Shown: positions 8,816 through 17,589 of the stretch, piece by piece
How the letters are laid out: every line of letters begins with the position of its first letter
Numbering within the stretch: position 1 is the stretch's first letter
The notes under the pieces: model-generated
The model's database searches: none
The model's input: only the letters and a program-made list of their open reading frames with translations
Told to the model about the DNA's origin: nothing
Assembly: GCF_001280005.1 (NCBI RefSeq)
Contig: NZ_LGDW01000002.1
Span: 1-64,000 of the forward strand
DNA length: 64,000 nucleotides
Direction: 5' to 3'
From: Streptomyces sp. NRRL WC-3618
GTDB lineage: Bacteria > Actinomycetota > Actinomycetes > Streptomycetales > Streptomycetaceae
Program-made: the position numbers and the translations under genes

Positions 8816-9794
8816 ACGAGCCGGGTGGCGGATCCACGTGGTCGCGGACCTGCTGCAGCTCGTTCCTGACGAGGAGCTCCATGAGGTGTCGGTCCTGCTG
8901 CGGCAACGCCTGGAGAACATCGGTGGGGACACTCCTGACGAACGACTGGGCCAACCGGACAGCATCGCCGAGAGTGGCGTCGTCGTGCAGGTGCAGTGAG
9001 CGGAGTGCGTTGCGGACGTCACGTCGGCACATGTCCGTGGCGTAAGGAGCGACGAGTTCCGGTGCGAGCGCGGTGATGACGCCGAAGGTCTCCACGACCG
9101 AGCGCATGCAGGCAGCGACGTTGTCCGGCTCACGCATTCGTTGGGTGATCGAGGGCGGGCCCACTTCACGAATGCGCCAGTAATAGATGATCTCCGGCAG
9201 AACATCGACGGCGGAAGCTTCGATGTGGGCGCGGATCATTACGGGTGCGTCCTCGTACGCAGGCAAGGAGAAAGCGAGGTTCTTCGCGTCCCAGAACGAT
9301 CGTCGGAACACCTTGTTCCACGCCATCCGGTCACGTACCAAAGAAACATCGTGGCGAATATGCGTACGTCGGCGACCCTGAGCGAAAACATCCTCGTACC
9401 CCGAGTGCGGACGAACGCCGCTACTGTCCATCCGGCGTACGTCTCCTGATGCCATGTCGGATCCCGTGGCCTCGAGTGTTTCCACGAGGTGCCTATACCC
9501 GGTGGGGGTCACGACGTCGTCACTGTCGCAGAATGCGAGATATTTTCCGCGTGCCGCACGGAATCCCGCATTGCGGGCCGCACTCAACCCGGCGTTCGAC
9601 TGCGAGATGATGTTGATGCGGTCGTCCTTGCGCCTCCAGCCTTCGGCTATGGTGCCGCTCAGGTCCGTGGAGCCGTCGTCGACGACGATGATCTCCACAT
9701 TTGATAAATCCTGATTCAGGAGTGATTCGAGGCAGGGTGAAATGTAGTGCTCGACGTTGAATACAGGGACGACGACACTCAATGTCGGCAACAT
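8814..9794 (-). CDS. Family 2 glycosyltransferase
   Basis: A 326-aa GT-A fold glycosyltransferase. The N-terminal half carries the GT2 signature: LSVVVPVFNVEHYI, then VDDGSTD for nucleotide binding, NAGLSAARN, and the DxD-like FCDSDDVV. The C-terminal part resembles the enzymes that decorate or start teichoic-acid-like polymers and capsules. Codon 30 is an in-frame TTA. It is the last gene of a minus-strand run behind an ABC exporter (69-bp gap), so it may glycosylate the exported compound or a surface polymer. The acceptor cannot be deduced. Confidence 0.88.
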   Translation of the reverse strand: MLPTLSVVVPVFNVEHYISPCLESLLNQDLSNVEIIVVDDGSTDLSGTIAEGWRRKDDRINIISQSNAGLSAARNAGFRAARGKYLAFCDSDDVVTPTGYRHLVETLEATGSDMASGDVRRMDSSGVRPHSGYEDVFAQGRRRTHIRHDVSLVRDRMAWNKVFRRSFWDAKNLAFSLPAYEDAPVMIRAHIEASAVDVLPEIIYYWRIREVGPPSITQRMREPDNVAACMRSVVETFGVITALAPELVAPYATDMCRRDVRNALRSLHLHDDATLGDAVRLAQSFVRSVPTDVLQALPQQDRHLMELLVRNELQQVRDHVDPPPGS

Positions 9795-9863
9795 GGGGTG
9801 CTGGGCCTCCTGGGTTGACTTCGACGAACTTGTGAGACCCGGTCCGGCATGCGGGAATCCGGA

Positions 9864-10685
9864 TCAATGACCGCTGCTTTGGAAGTGGCGCGACTGTTGA
9901 GACCAGAATCGATAGGAAAGCAGAAGGAGGATGAAACCTATGAAGGGGGAGAGCCAGGCCAGTGCGGAAGGAACAGACAGCTCTCCGGTTCGATTCAGGA
10001 GAGCCGTGGAGGGAAGGTACGCGACGAAGGCAAGCGGGAAGATGAAGGTGAGTCCGAATCGCGCTGCCGGACCGAAGACCTTCATCGGATAGTTGCCGAA
10101 ATCGTTGAAGATGCCGTCGATGAGTTGCTTCAAGGGCATGGTCTTGAGGATTCGGAAGACCAGTGCGGACGCGGCCAGATGGACGGAGGCCTCGACCATG
10201 GCTCCCCCCACTACCGTCAGGACGAGAAAACCCACTGCGGGCACTGACCAGTTGATGGGCGCCTGGCTGCCGGCGATGGCCAACAGCGAGAGGCCGCCGG
10301 CGAGATCCCCCAACGCGATCGGCCGGAACCGGCGCGTGAGAAGTTGCAGCAGCGGTGGTGCCGGACGCACCAGGTAGCGGTCGTATTCTCCCTCCACGAC
10401 CACTTGGTCGACGAAGAGTAGTTGGTGACCGGGGACGATCCACAGGCCATGGGCAGCGAGCCGGAGGCCGTACAAGAAGGCGATCTCGCCGAGAGTCCAT
10501 CCCCCCAGATTTCCGAAGCGGGCGAGCACCGCCCAGATGAAGGCCAGTCCTGCTCCCTGGTAACACAGCCCGCCAAGAATGTTCACCAGGAGATTGCCGC
10601 GGTATTGCATCTCGGCCCGCCATGCCGCGCCTACCAGGAGTTTGTAGGTTCTCAACCAGCGCAGTGTCCTCATCCTCGTCCTCAT
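9864..10685 (-). CDS. ABC-2 type exporter permease (second permease)
   Basis: A 273-aa integral membrane protein with about six hydrophobic segments, of the ABC-2 class with two dissimilar permeases (ABC2_membrane_6/viologen-exporter-like). The family-typical VVVEGEYDRYLVRPAPPLL stretch lies between membrane segments. The ATG at 10685 overlaps the previous stop codon as ATGA, implying translational coupling; the longer frame from 10760 has no support. It works with the next two genes as an exporter: one ATPase and two permeases. Confidence 0.87.
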   Translation of the reverse strand: MRTRMRTLRWLRTYKLLVGAAWRAEMQYRGNLLVNILGGLCYQGAGLAFIWAVLARFGNLGGWTLGEIAFLYGLRLAAHGLWIVPGHQLLFVDQVVVEGEYDRYLVRPAPPLLQLLTRRFRPIALGDLAGGLSLLAIAGSQAPINWSVPAVGFLVLTVVGGAMVEASVHLAASALVFRILKTMPLKQLIDGIFNDFGNYPMKVFGPAARFGLTFIFPLAFVAYLPSTALLNRTGELSVPSALAWLSPFIGFILLLLSYRFWSQQSRHFQSSGH

Positions 10686-11470
10686 CCTCCCTGAATCACG
10701 ACGCGACGCTTGGCCCGTGACCAGACGAATGCGGCCAGCCCGGCGAGCACGACAACCCACATCAGCTGCAGACCCAACGCGCGCGTCACGTGGCTTCCGT
10801 CGATCTCACCGAGGTAGATCGCGATCGGTGTGTAGGCGGTGGACTGGAAGGGGAGTGCCTCGGCCACCGACCTCAGGGAGCCGGGCATGAACCACAGTGG
10901 CAGCAGCGCGCCGGAGAGGAACTGGGCGGTGAACCCGTAGACCATGTCGATCCCAGTGGATTCCAGGGTCCAGAAGGAGACCATGGCCTTGATCAGGAAC
11001 AGCAGTTGATTGACCAGCATGCCCAGGAGCAGGGCGACACCGTAGGTGATGAGCGACCACGCTGAGGACGGGGCCTGCGAACCGCCCACCAGGAGTGCGA
11101 ACGGCAGCGCGATGGCGACCGCAGGCACGGCGGAGAGGGCACCGCCGACCTGTGAGGCGAGCATCTGGGCAGGGAAGCCGACCGGACGCAGCAGGTCGAC
11201 GGCCACCTTGCCTTCTCGTATGCGCTGCGGGATCGGCGATGCCTGCAAGGGATTGAGCAAGGTGTACTGGACTGCCGCCAGCGTGGCGTAGGCGATGGTG
11301 GTGCTCAGCGTGATGCCGTCCACCTCGGCCCGGTGGGCGTACACCCCTGTCCATACCGTCTTCATCAGGTAGATCTGGAGCAGCAGGGTGGCGAAGGTCA
11401 ACAGGTACGAGCCACGGTAGGCCGTGGCCGTGCGATAGCCGATTCGACTGCATGCCAGGAGCGCTGTCAT
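10682..11470 (-). CDS. ABC-2 type exporter permease (first permease)
   Basis: A 262-aa membrane protein with about six predicted helices, paired with the permease after it. It shows the same family pattern (IREGKVAVDLLRPVGFPAQM following the second helix). The ATG at 11470 overlaps the ATPase stop codon as ATGA and fixes the start; the in-frame extension to 11608 is rejected. The two permeases are only distantly similar, so the exporter is likely heterodimeric. Substrate unknown; the position next to biosynthetic genes suggests a metabolite or glycoconjugate. Confidence 0.87.
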   Translation of the reverse strand: MTALLACSRIGYRTATAYRGSYLLTFATLLLQIYLMKTVWTGVYAHRAEVDGITLSTTIAYATLAAVQYTLLNPLQASPIPQRIREGKVAVDLLRPVGFPAQMLASQVGGALSAVPAVAIALPFALLVGGSQAPSSAWSLITYGVALLLGMLVNQLLFLIKAMVSFWTLESTGIDMVYGFTAQFLSGALLPLWFMPGSLRSVAEALPFQSTAYTPIAIYLGEIDGSHVTRALGLQLMWVVVLAGLAAFVWSRAKRRVVIQGG

Positions 11471-12441
11471 CGGCGGTCCGCGTAGATGTTGCGGATGACC
11501 GATTCGAGTTGTGGCTCGGTGATGGACAGATCGCTTACCGTGTGACGCGCCAGCAGAGAGCCGATAAGATCCGCGGCGGTGGTGTGCTGAGGGTCGAAAC
11601 GAAGCCATACCCTCCCGTCCTCGTGTTTGGTCACTGTGGCGCCGGGCAGGTCGCTCACTTGGCCGTCGGTGTGCACCACCAGTTCGCGATAGGGCGCGTA
11701 GCGGGATCTCAGGGTGTCAATACTTCCGTCGTACATGACCGACCCCTGGTCGATGAGTACGACCCGTTCGCATAACTGCTCGACGTCATCCAGATCATGG
11801 GTGGTGAGAATGACCGTGGTCCCGGACTCCTTGTTGAGTTCACGCACGAAGGTGCGAACCGCCTCCTTCGCCACGACGTCAAGGCCGACTGTGGGTTCGT
11901 CGAGGTAGAGAATCTTCGGGGCGTACAGCATGGCTGCCGCGAGGTCACCGCGCATTCTCTGCCCGAGTGACAGTTGGCGCACGGGGGTGTCCAAGAACGG
12001 TCCCAGTGCGAGGAGTTCGGTGAATTGGCGCTGACGGGCCTCGAAGAGTTCGCGGGGCATGTCGTACAGCTTGCCGATCAGCCAGAGTGAGTCTCTGAGC
12101 GGAAGATCCCACCACAGCTGGCTCCGCTGGCCGAAGACCACGCCGATCTGGCGGGCGTTTTTCTCCCGCTGGCGCCATGGTGTGACACCTGCGACCGATA
12201 CCGTGCCGGCGGTCGGCTCGAGGATGCCGGTGAGCATCTTGATCGTCGTGGACTTCCCGGCGCCGTTCGGGCCCAAATAGCCCACCAACTCACCGGGTTC
12301 GACGTCGAAGGACACGCCGTTGACCGCCCGGTTGATCGTGTACTGGCGGGTGAACAGCGTCCGTATGGTGCTGAAGGCTCCGTCGTGTTTTTTTGGCCGA
12401 CGAAACTCCTTGACCAGGTCCTCCACGTGAATGATGGGCAT
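11467..12441 (-). CDS. ABC exporter ATP-binding protein
   Basis: A 324-aa ATPase energising the two downstream permeases. Walker A GPNGAGKS is at 57-64, the signature reads LSLGQRMRGDLAAAML (Q-R in the variable positions, as in DrrA/NodI-like exporters), Walker B is ILYLDEPTVGLD and the switch histidine is in LTTHDLDD. The C-terminal ~90 residues form the usual DrrA-type accessory domain. The ATG at 12441 begins the conserved domain; a GTG at 12531 would add 30 residues without a ribosome site. Residue 223 is encoded by TTA. It is the first gene of the exporter operon, divergent from the operon starting at 12921. Confidence 0.9.
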   Translation of the reverse strand: MPIIHVEDLVKEFRRPKKHDGAFSTIRTLFTRQYTINRAVNGVSFDVEPGELVGYLGPNGAGKSTTIKMLTGILEPTAGTVSVAGVTPWRQREKNARQIGVVFGQRSQLWWDLPLRDSLWLIGKLYDMPRELFEARQRQFTELLALGPFLDTPVRQLSLGQRMRGDLAAAMLYAPKILYLDEPTVGLDVVAKEAVRTFVRELNKESGTTVILTTHDLDDVEQLCERVVLIDQGSVMYDGSIDTLRSRYAPYRELVVHTDGQVSDLPGATVTKHEDGRVWLRFDPQHTTAADLIGSLLARHTVSDLSITEPQLESVIRNIYADRR

Positions 12442-12644
12442 AGTGGGCGATCGTGGCAGCTGTCCGATGATGACGTCAACAGGCGTGCTGTAGAGATTAC
12501 GTGACTGTTCAAACCGACTTCCCGGCGGCACTCACAGGAGATTTTCAGCCATACGGGGAGAACGCCCGAGTAATTGCATGGGGCCCCTTGCGTGGTGGAT
12601 GCATCGGAAGTTAGCGTCACGGACCGTAAGCGATTTCTCGTACG

Positions 12645-12714
12645 TATGCCTCCGGAGTGGCATATGCGGCGATCTTTTGCTGATCGGGGCATCCTCTCGT
12701 TCGAAGTGTCGAAC
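12645..12714. promoter_or_regulatory. Candidate operators in a divergent promoter region
   Basis: The 479-bp gap between the divergent exporter and RarA-C operons (12442-12920) holds no credible gene. It contains two palindromes: tatgcc-N8-ggcata at 12645-12664 and a perfect gttcga-N4-tcgaac at 12699-12714. The gap is less GC-rich than the flanking genes. Both palindromes have the size of helix-turn-helix regulator sites, but no regulator gene is close, so the binding factor is unknown. Confidence 0.4.
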
Positions 12715-12920
12715 ATTTTGTGGATCGAGCTGGACCTCAAGCGATCCAGATGGAGAGAAAGCCGCCGGTGTCGGCTCGGCCGTTGTCGGCCCGTTCGCTG
12801 AACCGGTCCCCCTTGGGCAAGTGAATTCGGATCCCATTGCGGCGGTGCGACTGGCTGCCGTCGAATTGTGGATTCCGCACGCCTCGAATGAGCCGCACGG
12901 AGCAGGATATTAGGAGGACT

Positions 12921-13502
12921 ATGTCTCTCCCGCCTTCGACAAGAGATCCCTGGGCTGCCGTGACGAGTGTGCGCGGCTTCCAGTGCGACGAACTCGTATC
13001 CGCTCTGCAAAAGTACATCCGCCGGGGAAACCTGGAAGAAGCGCTCCTCGTCGCCAGGGAGATGTACGAGACGAGCGCGGAGCTGGAAGGGCACCTGTGG
13101 ACGCGGCTGATGGTGATCTCCGCGTCCGACTGCAATGACGGAACGTTCCTGCAGACGCCCATCGTCGAGTCCCTGCATCGCGTGGGGATGCGCATGCAGC
13201 GAGGCACCGGTGAGCGCTGGCTCTTCCTCGTACAGGCCGTGCGCTACCTGGTCTCGTCTCAGAAGGACATGACCACGGACGAGATCTGCATGTGGTCGCG
13301 GCACACGATGAACCATCACCTCCGAGCACCCGTCATCCCGGACTACGCGCTCGACGTGCACACCGAGGCCGGGCGGAAGCTGGGGCGAGGAGTCGGTCAC
13401 TTCCTCGACGAGGGGACGGTCATCACCAACGAGTACGAGGGCGCAGATCCGGTGTTCGGTGAGCGCGTCCGGGAGATCGTCGCCCGAGGCGAGTGGGAGT
13501 AG
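12921..13502 (+). CDS. RarA/MgsA C-terminal-domain protein
   Basis: A 193-aa protein matching the C-terminal oligomerisation domain of the replication-associated recombination ATPase RarA (MgsA/WRNIP1 family), but without any AAA+ module. The recognisable core is SALQKYIRRGNLEEALLVAR followed by HLWTRLMVISASD and the late EMGRG-like segment GRKLGRGVGHFLDEG. Stand-alone versions occur in actinobacteria and have no assigned role. The start is fixed by taggagga 3-10 bases before ATG; the in-frame extension to 12837 lacks a ribosome site. It is the first gene of a seven-gene, mostly overlapping operon, with one base between its stop and the next start. Confidence 0.75.
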   Translation: MSLPPSTRDPWAAVTSVRGFQCDELVSALQKYIRRGNLEEALLVAREMYETSAELEGHLWTRLMVISASDCNDGTFLQTPIVESLHRVGMRMQRGTGERWLFLVQAVRYLVSSQKDMTTDEICMWSRHTMNHHLRAPVIPDYALDVHTEAGRKLGRGVGHFLDEGTVITNEYEGADPVFGERVREIVARGEWE

Positions 13503-13503
13503 C

Positions 13504-15165
13504 ATGTCCGACTTATCTGCTTCCCCTCCCCCCGGGGCGAAGGCCCGGGGGCCTCGGCGGGACGGTGTTTCCGCACGCGGCGAGTCGGCGCTGACGGTCA
13601 CCTTCCTGGGGCACGCCGGGCTGTCGGTGCAGGCCTCGGCGTTTCGGCTTGTATGCGACCCATGGTTCGACCGGGCCGGCGCCAACCTGGGCTCCTGGCA
13701 TCAGTATCCCCGCAACGACCATCTGGACCTTGAGCCGCTGAAGCAGGCGGACTGGACGGCCGTGACCCATGAGCATCTCGATCACTTCGATCCATGGTTT
13801 CTAGCTCAACTTCCGGACTCGGCACGGGTGTTGATACCCCAGTACCCTTCTGCGGGCTTCCGCCGCAGGGTCGAGGAAGCCGGTGTCCGCAACATCGTCG
13901 AGCTGGCGCCCTGGCAGCCGTTCCCCCTGGACGACCGTGGATCCTGGATCACCGCGATCCCCGAGGTCTCGCCGATGTGGCACGACGCGGCCTTCCTGAT
14001 CGTCGCGGACGGACATGCCGTACTGAACTGCAACGACGCGAAACTCACCCCCGCGCAGACCCGGCGCGCCAAGCACATGGCGGGGGGAAGGCTGTCCCTG
14101 ATGGCTGTGCAGACCTCGCGCGCCGCCTGGCATCCGATGGCCTATGACACCTACACCGCCGACGAGGTACGGCAGATCGCCTGGCAGAAGAAGGTCTCCA
14201 AACTGCGTGCTGTGGCCCGCCTGGTGAAGGCGACCGCACCCGACCTCGCCGTGCCGTTCGCCGGCCCTCCCTGTTTCCTCGACAGCAGCCTGCGCGAGCA
14301 CAACTGGGTGCTCGATCACGGCGCCGACGGCGCCTACACCGACCCCGAGGAAGCAAGAGCCTGGTTGGCAGAGCGGCTCCCCGCGCAGCAGTGGGAGGTG
14401 TTTCGCCCAGGGGACGGGATGGACCTGGCCGGCGGGGAGGTGACCCGCGATCCGGTGTCGTCCGCGTTCCGCTTCGAGGACAGAGAGGCATATCTGGCGG
14501 AGTACGCGGCCGACCGCGAGGCGGCGATCGCCGGAGTCGAGGCGAGCTGCCCGCAACCGGGCCCGGAGCTGCCCGCGTTGTTCGCGGAGCACTTTCGACA
14601 CCTGGGCCGGCTCAGCAGGCATTTCAACAGCCGTATCGACATGACCGTACGGTTCACCGTCAACGGTCCGCACGGGGGGCGATGGGATGTCGCTCTGCAC
14701 CACGACGGGGCGATCGTGGGCGAGTGCCTGACCGACAAACCGAGCTATCACCTCACGGTCGACGGCCGGTGGCTGCTGCCTGTTCTCACCGGACGGCTGA
14801 GCTGGGAAGCGCTGCTCCTGTCCATGCGGGTGCGCTTTCACCGCGATCCCGATGTGTACAACGACTACTTGGTCGGACTCCTCAAACACGCCGACGCGGA
14901 AGCGCTCAAGGCAGTCGAGAAGTACGACGACCAGTCACGGCGCCCACAGGAGCGCATCACCGTCGAGGACAGCGCCGGTCAGGCCTACGAGGTCAGCCGT
15001 TACTGCCCCCACGCAGGCGAGGACCTGTCCGTGGGAGCCATCGTCGGAGATCGCCAGATCACCTGCCTGCGCCACAACTTCACCTTCGACCTCGCCACCG
15101 GTCGGTGTGTCAATGCGCGCGGTCAGCGGCTCGAGGTCCGTCGTGTCCTCCCCGATCCATCCTGA
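13504..15165 (+). CDS. Metallo-beta-lactamase fold / Rieske [2Fe-2S] fusion (CMAH-like)
   Basis: A 553-aa protein joining an MBL-fold hydrolase domain (metal motif THEHLDHFD near residue 85) to a C-terminal Rieske centre. The cluster ligands are in YCPHAGEDL and CLRHNFTFD (C-x-H ... C-x2-H) at about residues 499-525. The same two modules, in the opposite order, make up CMP-N-acetylneuraminate hydroxylase-like enzymes, so oxidation of a nucleotide-linked or sugar substrate is a reasonable guess. A middle segment (about 330-480) resembles a sterol-carrier-like domain. Codon 4 is TTA. The ATG at 13504 follows the previous stop by one base; an upstream in-frame start at 13459 would lie inside that gene. 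The electron donor is not encoded nearby. Confidence 0.8.
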   Translation: MSDLSASPPPGAKARGPRRDGVSARGESALTVTFLGHAGLSVQASAFRLVCDPWFDRAGANLGSWHQYPRNDHLDLEPLKQADWTAVTHEHLDHFDPWFLAQLPDSARVLIPQYPSAGFRRRVEEAGVRNIVELAPWQPFPLDDRGSWITAIPEVSPMWHDAAFLIVADGHAVLNCNDAKLTPAQTRRAKHMAGGRLSLMAVQTSRAAWHPMAYDTYTADEVRQIAWQKKVSKLRAVARLVKATAPDLAVPFAGPPCFLDSSLREHNWVLDHGADGAYTDPEEARAWLAERLPAQQWEVFRPGDGMDLAGGEVTRDPVSSAFRFEDREAYLAEYAADREAAIAGVEASCPQPGPELPALFAEHFRHLGRLSRHFNSRIDMTVRFTVNGPHGGRWDVALHHDGAIVGECLTDKPSYHLTVDGRWLLPVLTGRLSWEALLLSMRVRFHRDPDVYNDYLVGLLKHADAEALKAVEKYDDQSRRPQERITVEDSAGQAYEVSRYCPHAGEDLSVGAIVGDRQITCLRHNFTFDLATGRCVNARGQRLEVRRVLPDPS

Positions 15166-15190
15166 TCCGTCCTGATCCAGCCTGATTCAG
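15151..15190 (+). repeat. Four 10-bp tandem repeats across a stop codon
   Basis: About four imperfect copies of cctgatccgt run through the 3' end and stop codon of the MBL-Rieske gene and into the gap before the Nudix gene. The last copy merges into the caggag ribosome site of the Nudix gene. Confidence 0.55.
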
Positions 15191-15200
15191 GAGCCCCGTG

Positions 15201-15770
15201 ATGCACAGTTCCACCCTCTACGACCGGCAGCACTGGCCCGAAGTCCAAGTCTGGGCCAGCTACACGGAACGACTCCCGCCCGAGGAACTCGTCCAGAGCG
15301 TCCACGTCGTCGCCATCGACGCAGCGGGGCGCGTCTGCGTGTGCCAGGACGATCAGGGGAACGTGTTCCTACCCGGAGGCACCCGCGAGGCGGGGGAACC
15401 GATCCTGGACTGCGCGGTGCGAGAGCTGCGCGAGGAGGCCGGCCTCACCGTCTGCGGCAACCCTCTCTGGTTCGGCGTTCACATGGCCGACGGATACAAG
15501 CCCGCCCCCTATCGCCCGCATCTGCCGCACCCCAAAAAGGCCTGGCTGTGGGGTGTCTGCGACGCGATGCAGGACGGGACGCCGACCAATCCTCCTGGAG
15601 CGGAGCAGGTCGTCTCCGCACGCATGCTCCCGGTGGCCGACGCGCAGAGAGTCCTGTCCCGAGTCAAGCCCTGGTATCCCGAACTCATCGAGCGTGCCTG
15701 CTACTTCCACCGGCGCGGATCTCTCGAGCAGGTACCCGATCCCGGCTACGAGGAGACATCGCCATCATGA
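15201..15770 (+). CDS. Nudix hydrolase
   Basis: A 189-aa Nudix pyrophosphohydrolase. The Nudix box is complete: GTREAGEPILDCAVRELREE followed by AGL at about residues 55-77, giving the G-x5-E-x7-REL-x-EE-x-G pattern that binds the metal and cuts nucleoside diphosphates linked to another group. Candidate substrates include NDP-sugars, dNTPs or coenzymes. The ATG at 15201 is preferred over the adjacent GTG because caggag lies seven bases before it. The stop overlaps the next start (ATGA), so it is coupled to the nucleoside hydrolase gene, which hints at nucleotide-sugar turnover or trimming. Confidence 0.87.
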   Translation: MHSSTLYDRQHWPEVQVWASYTERLPPEELVQSVHVVAIDAAGRVCVCQDDQGNVFLPGGTREAGEPILDCAVRELREEAGLTVCGNPLWFGVHMADGYKPAPYRPHLPHPKKAWLWGVCDAMQDGTPTNPPGAEQVVSARMLPVADAQRVLSRVKPWYPELIERACYFHRRGSLEQVPDPGYEETSPS

Positions 15771-16726
15771 GTGCCGCTGTGTCACCGGACGCGGATCTGA
15801 TCGTCGACACGGACATCAAGGGCGTCAACGACGACGCGTTCGCCCTTCACTACTTGCTCACACGGCGGCACATTCCCTCGCTCATCACCACGTGTTCGGG
15901 CAACACGCTCGCTTCCGACAGCTTCGACGACGCGCGCGCCCTGCTCGACTCGTACGCCGTCGGGACGCGTACGGAGGCGGGACCGGACACGCCCCGAGGA
16001 TGGACTCCGGCGATTCACGAATACCACCGAGACCTGCGCAAGGACCTGGGGGAGTCCGCCTACCTGGGTGAACTGGGCAGTGCACGCACGCGGTCGGTGT
16101 CGGCGCACGAAAGTCGCCCGTCGAGCCCGGCCGCCGTCACCCTCCCTGGGGCAGCGCCGGTCGACTACCTGGCCCTCGGTCCCCTCGGCAACCTGTACGA
16201 CGCCCTCGTGTCCAAGACCCTTCCCGTTTCGCGCATCCGCCATCTCGTCTTCTCCGGTGGCGCGTTCGGCGTGCCGGGCAACGTCGGCCAGTACGCGGAG
16301 TTCAACGTCCTGGCCGACCCGCTCGCCGCGGCCTACGTGCTTGCGGCCCCCCTCTCCCGCATCACGCTCGTCCCGCTCGACGTGACCTCACAACTCACCT
16401 ATGGACTGTCCGAGTACACGCAGATCGCGTCTGGATCCGGTCCGTTCAGCCGGGACCTGGTGCGGACCAAAGGCGCGACGTTCACGACCCGGCCCGGCTT
16501 CCGCGAGCCGCTGTGGGATCTGGTCGCCGCGCTGGTGATGACGCACCCGGAGATCGTCAAGCGCAGCGTGCGAGGCGATATCAGCGTCGACACATCGCTC
16601 AGCGCCTCGCTCGGCGCCACGACGCTGCGGCCGTCGGAACAGGGTCGAGCGGAAGTCGTCCTGGAAGTGGACACGGAACGGGTGCTGCACCACATGGCCG
16701 GCACTTTCGAAGGGGTTGAAGAGTGA
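15767..16726 (+). CDS. Inosine-uridine-type nucleoside hydrolase
   Basis: A 319-aa member of the IUNH family, which cleaves N-glycosidic bonds of ribonucleosides using a calcium-bound water. The N-terminal metal motif reads VDTDIKGVNDDAFAL, a variant of DTDPGxDDAxAL in which the usual P-G pair is I-K. Later family motifs are LGPLGNLYDAL and FSGGAFGVPGNVG. The altered metal loop may mean a changed substrate. It overlaps the Nudix gene upstream (ATGA) and the GT2 gene downstream (GTGA). Together with the cytosylglucuronate-synthase-like gene it suggests nucleoside or nucleotide-sugar chemistry in this operon. Confidence 0.82.
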   Translation: MSAAVSPDADLIVDTDIKGVNDDAFALHYLLTRRHIPSLITTCSGNTLASDSFDDARALLDSYAVGTRTEAGPDTPRGWTPAIHEYHRDLRKDLGESAYLGELGSARTRSVSAHESRPSSPAAVTLPGAAPVDYLALGPLGNLYDALVSKTLPVSRIRHLVFSGGAFGVPGNVGQYAEFNVLADPLAAAYVLAAPLSRITLVPLDVTSQLTYGLSEYTQIASGSGPFSRDLVRTKGATFTTRPGFREPLWDLVAALVMTHPEIVKRSVRGDISVDTSLSASLGATTLRPSEQGRAEVVLEVDTERVLHHMAGTFEGVEE

Positions 16727-17589
16727 CATCCCATGAGGACTTGATCAGCCGTACGTCGATCGTGATTCCCGTGAAGGACGACCCGTTGATCTTCCGCTGC
16801 CTGGAGTCGGTCGACGAGCCCGTCGAGGTCGTCGTGGTGACGAACGGAAGCACGGCGGCGTTCGTGAAATCCCTGGCCTCGTTCGAGAGATACCCCCTGG
16901 AGGTCGTCTCACTGGAGAAGCCGGGGATCGGCGCGGCCTTCAACGCGGGCGCGGAGAAAACCTCCGGCGACTTCATCCTGCTCATGGACTCGGACTGTGT
17001 CTTCACCCCTGGGAGCATTCGCGCCATGGTCACCGGGCTGGGAAGCGGCGACTTCTCCCGGGGGCGCACCGTCTTCAGCAGTCACAACTGGGCGACGCGG
17101 ATGACCGCGCGCACCCGTGAGTACACCGAGGACGCTCTGCGAACCCGCCGTCCGAACGCCTACAGTCCTCCGCTGCTCTACCGAAAGGACGTCGTCCGGC
17201 AGATGGGCGGATATCACTTCGATCCACGCCTGGCCTGGCGCGAGGACCGCGACTTCGAACTACGCAGACGCTCGGCCGGATTACCCGTCGCGTTCGTGCC
17301 CGGGGGCACGGTGATCCACAAACCGCTCAGCATCCGGGCCGATCTGGCCAGCGTGCGCAGCTACGGGGCGGGGCAACACCAAGGAGAGCGGCTCGGCCTG
17401 CTCCCCAGGATGTCCCCGCGGCACGAGGTGGCGAAAACCGTGCGTGCCGTGGCCCGCATCGCCGCGGGCACGTGGAACCCCCTGCTGGCCGTCTATCCCG
17501 TCGTACGCCGGCTGGCCTTCGTCCAGGGCTACCGGAAGGCGGCCAGGATCCATGCGGCCTCACGTCCGGCCTCGGACGGCGGCTCGTGA
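16723..17589 (+). CDS. Family 2 glycosyltransferase
   Basis: A 288-aa GT-A glycosyltransferase. It begins SIVIPVKDDPLIFRCLES, with the DxD-type metal motif LLMDSDCVFTPGS and a C-terminal FDPRLAWREDRDFELRRR stretch (ED-x-D/E motif for acceptor activation). Residue 187 is encoded by an in-frame TTA. The GTG start overlaps the previous stop as GTGA, and the gene overlaps the following HAD gene the same way. The donor and acceptor are unknown. No membrane segment is evident, so it probably acts in the cytoplasm on a small molecule or carrier-linked sugar. Confidence 0.87.
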   Translation: MTSHEDLISRTSIVIPVKDDPLIFRCLESVDEPVEVVVVTNGSTAAFVKSLASFERYPLEVVSLEKPGIGAAFNAGAEKTSGDFILLMDSDCVFTPGSIRAMVTGLGSGDFSRGRTVFSSHNWATRMTARTREYTEDALRTRRPNAYSPPLLYRKDVVRQMGGYHFDPRLAWREDRDFELRRRSAGLPVAFVPGGTVIHKPLSIRADLASVRSYGAGQHQGERLGLLPRMSPRHEVAKTVRAVARIAAGTWNPLLAVYPVVRRLAFVQGYRKAARIHAASRPASDGGS

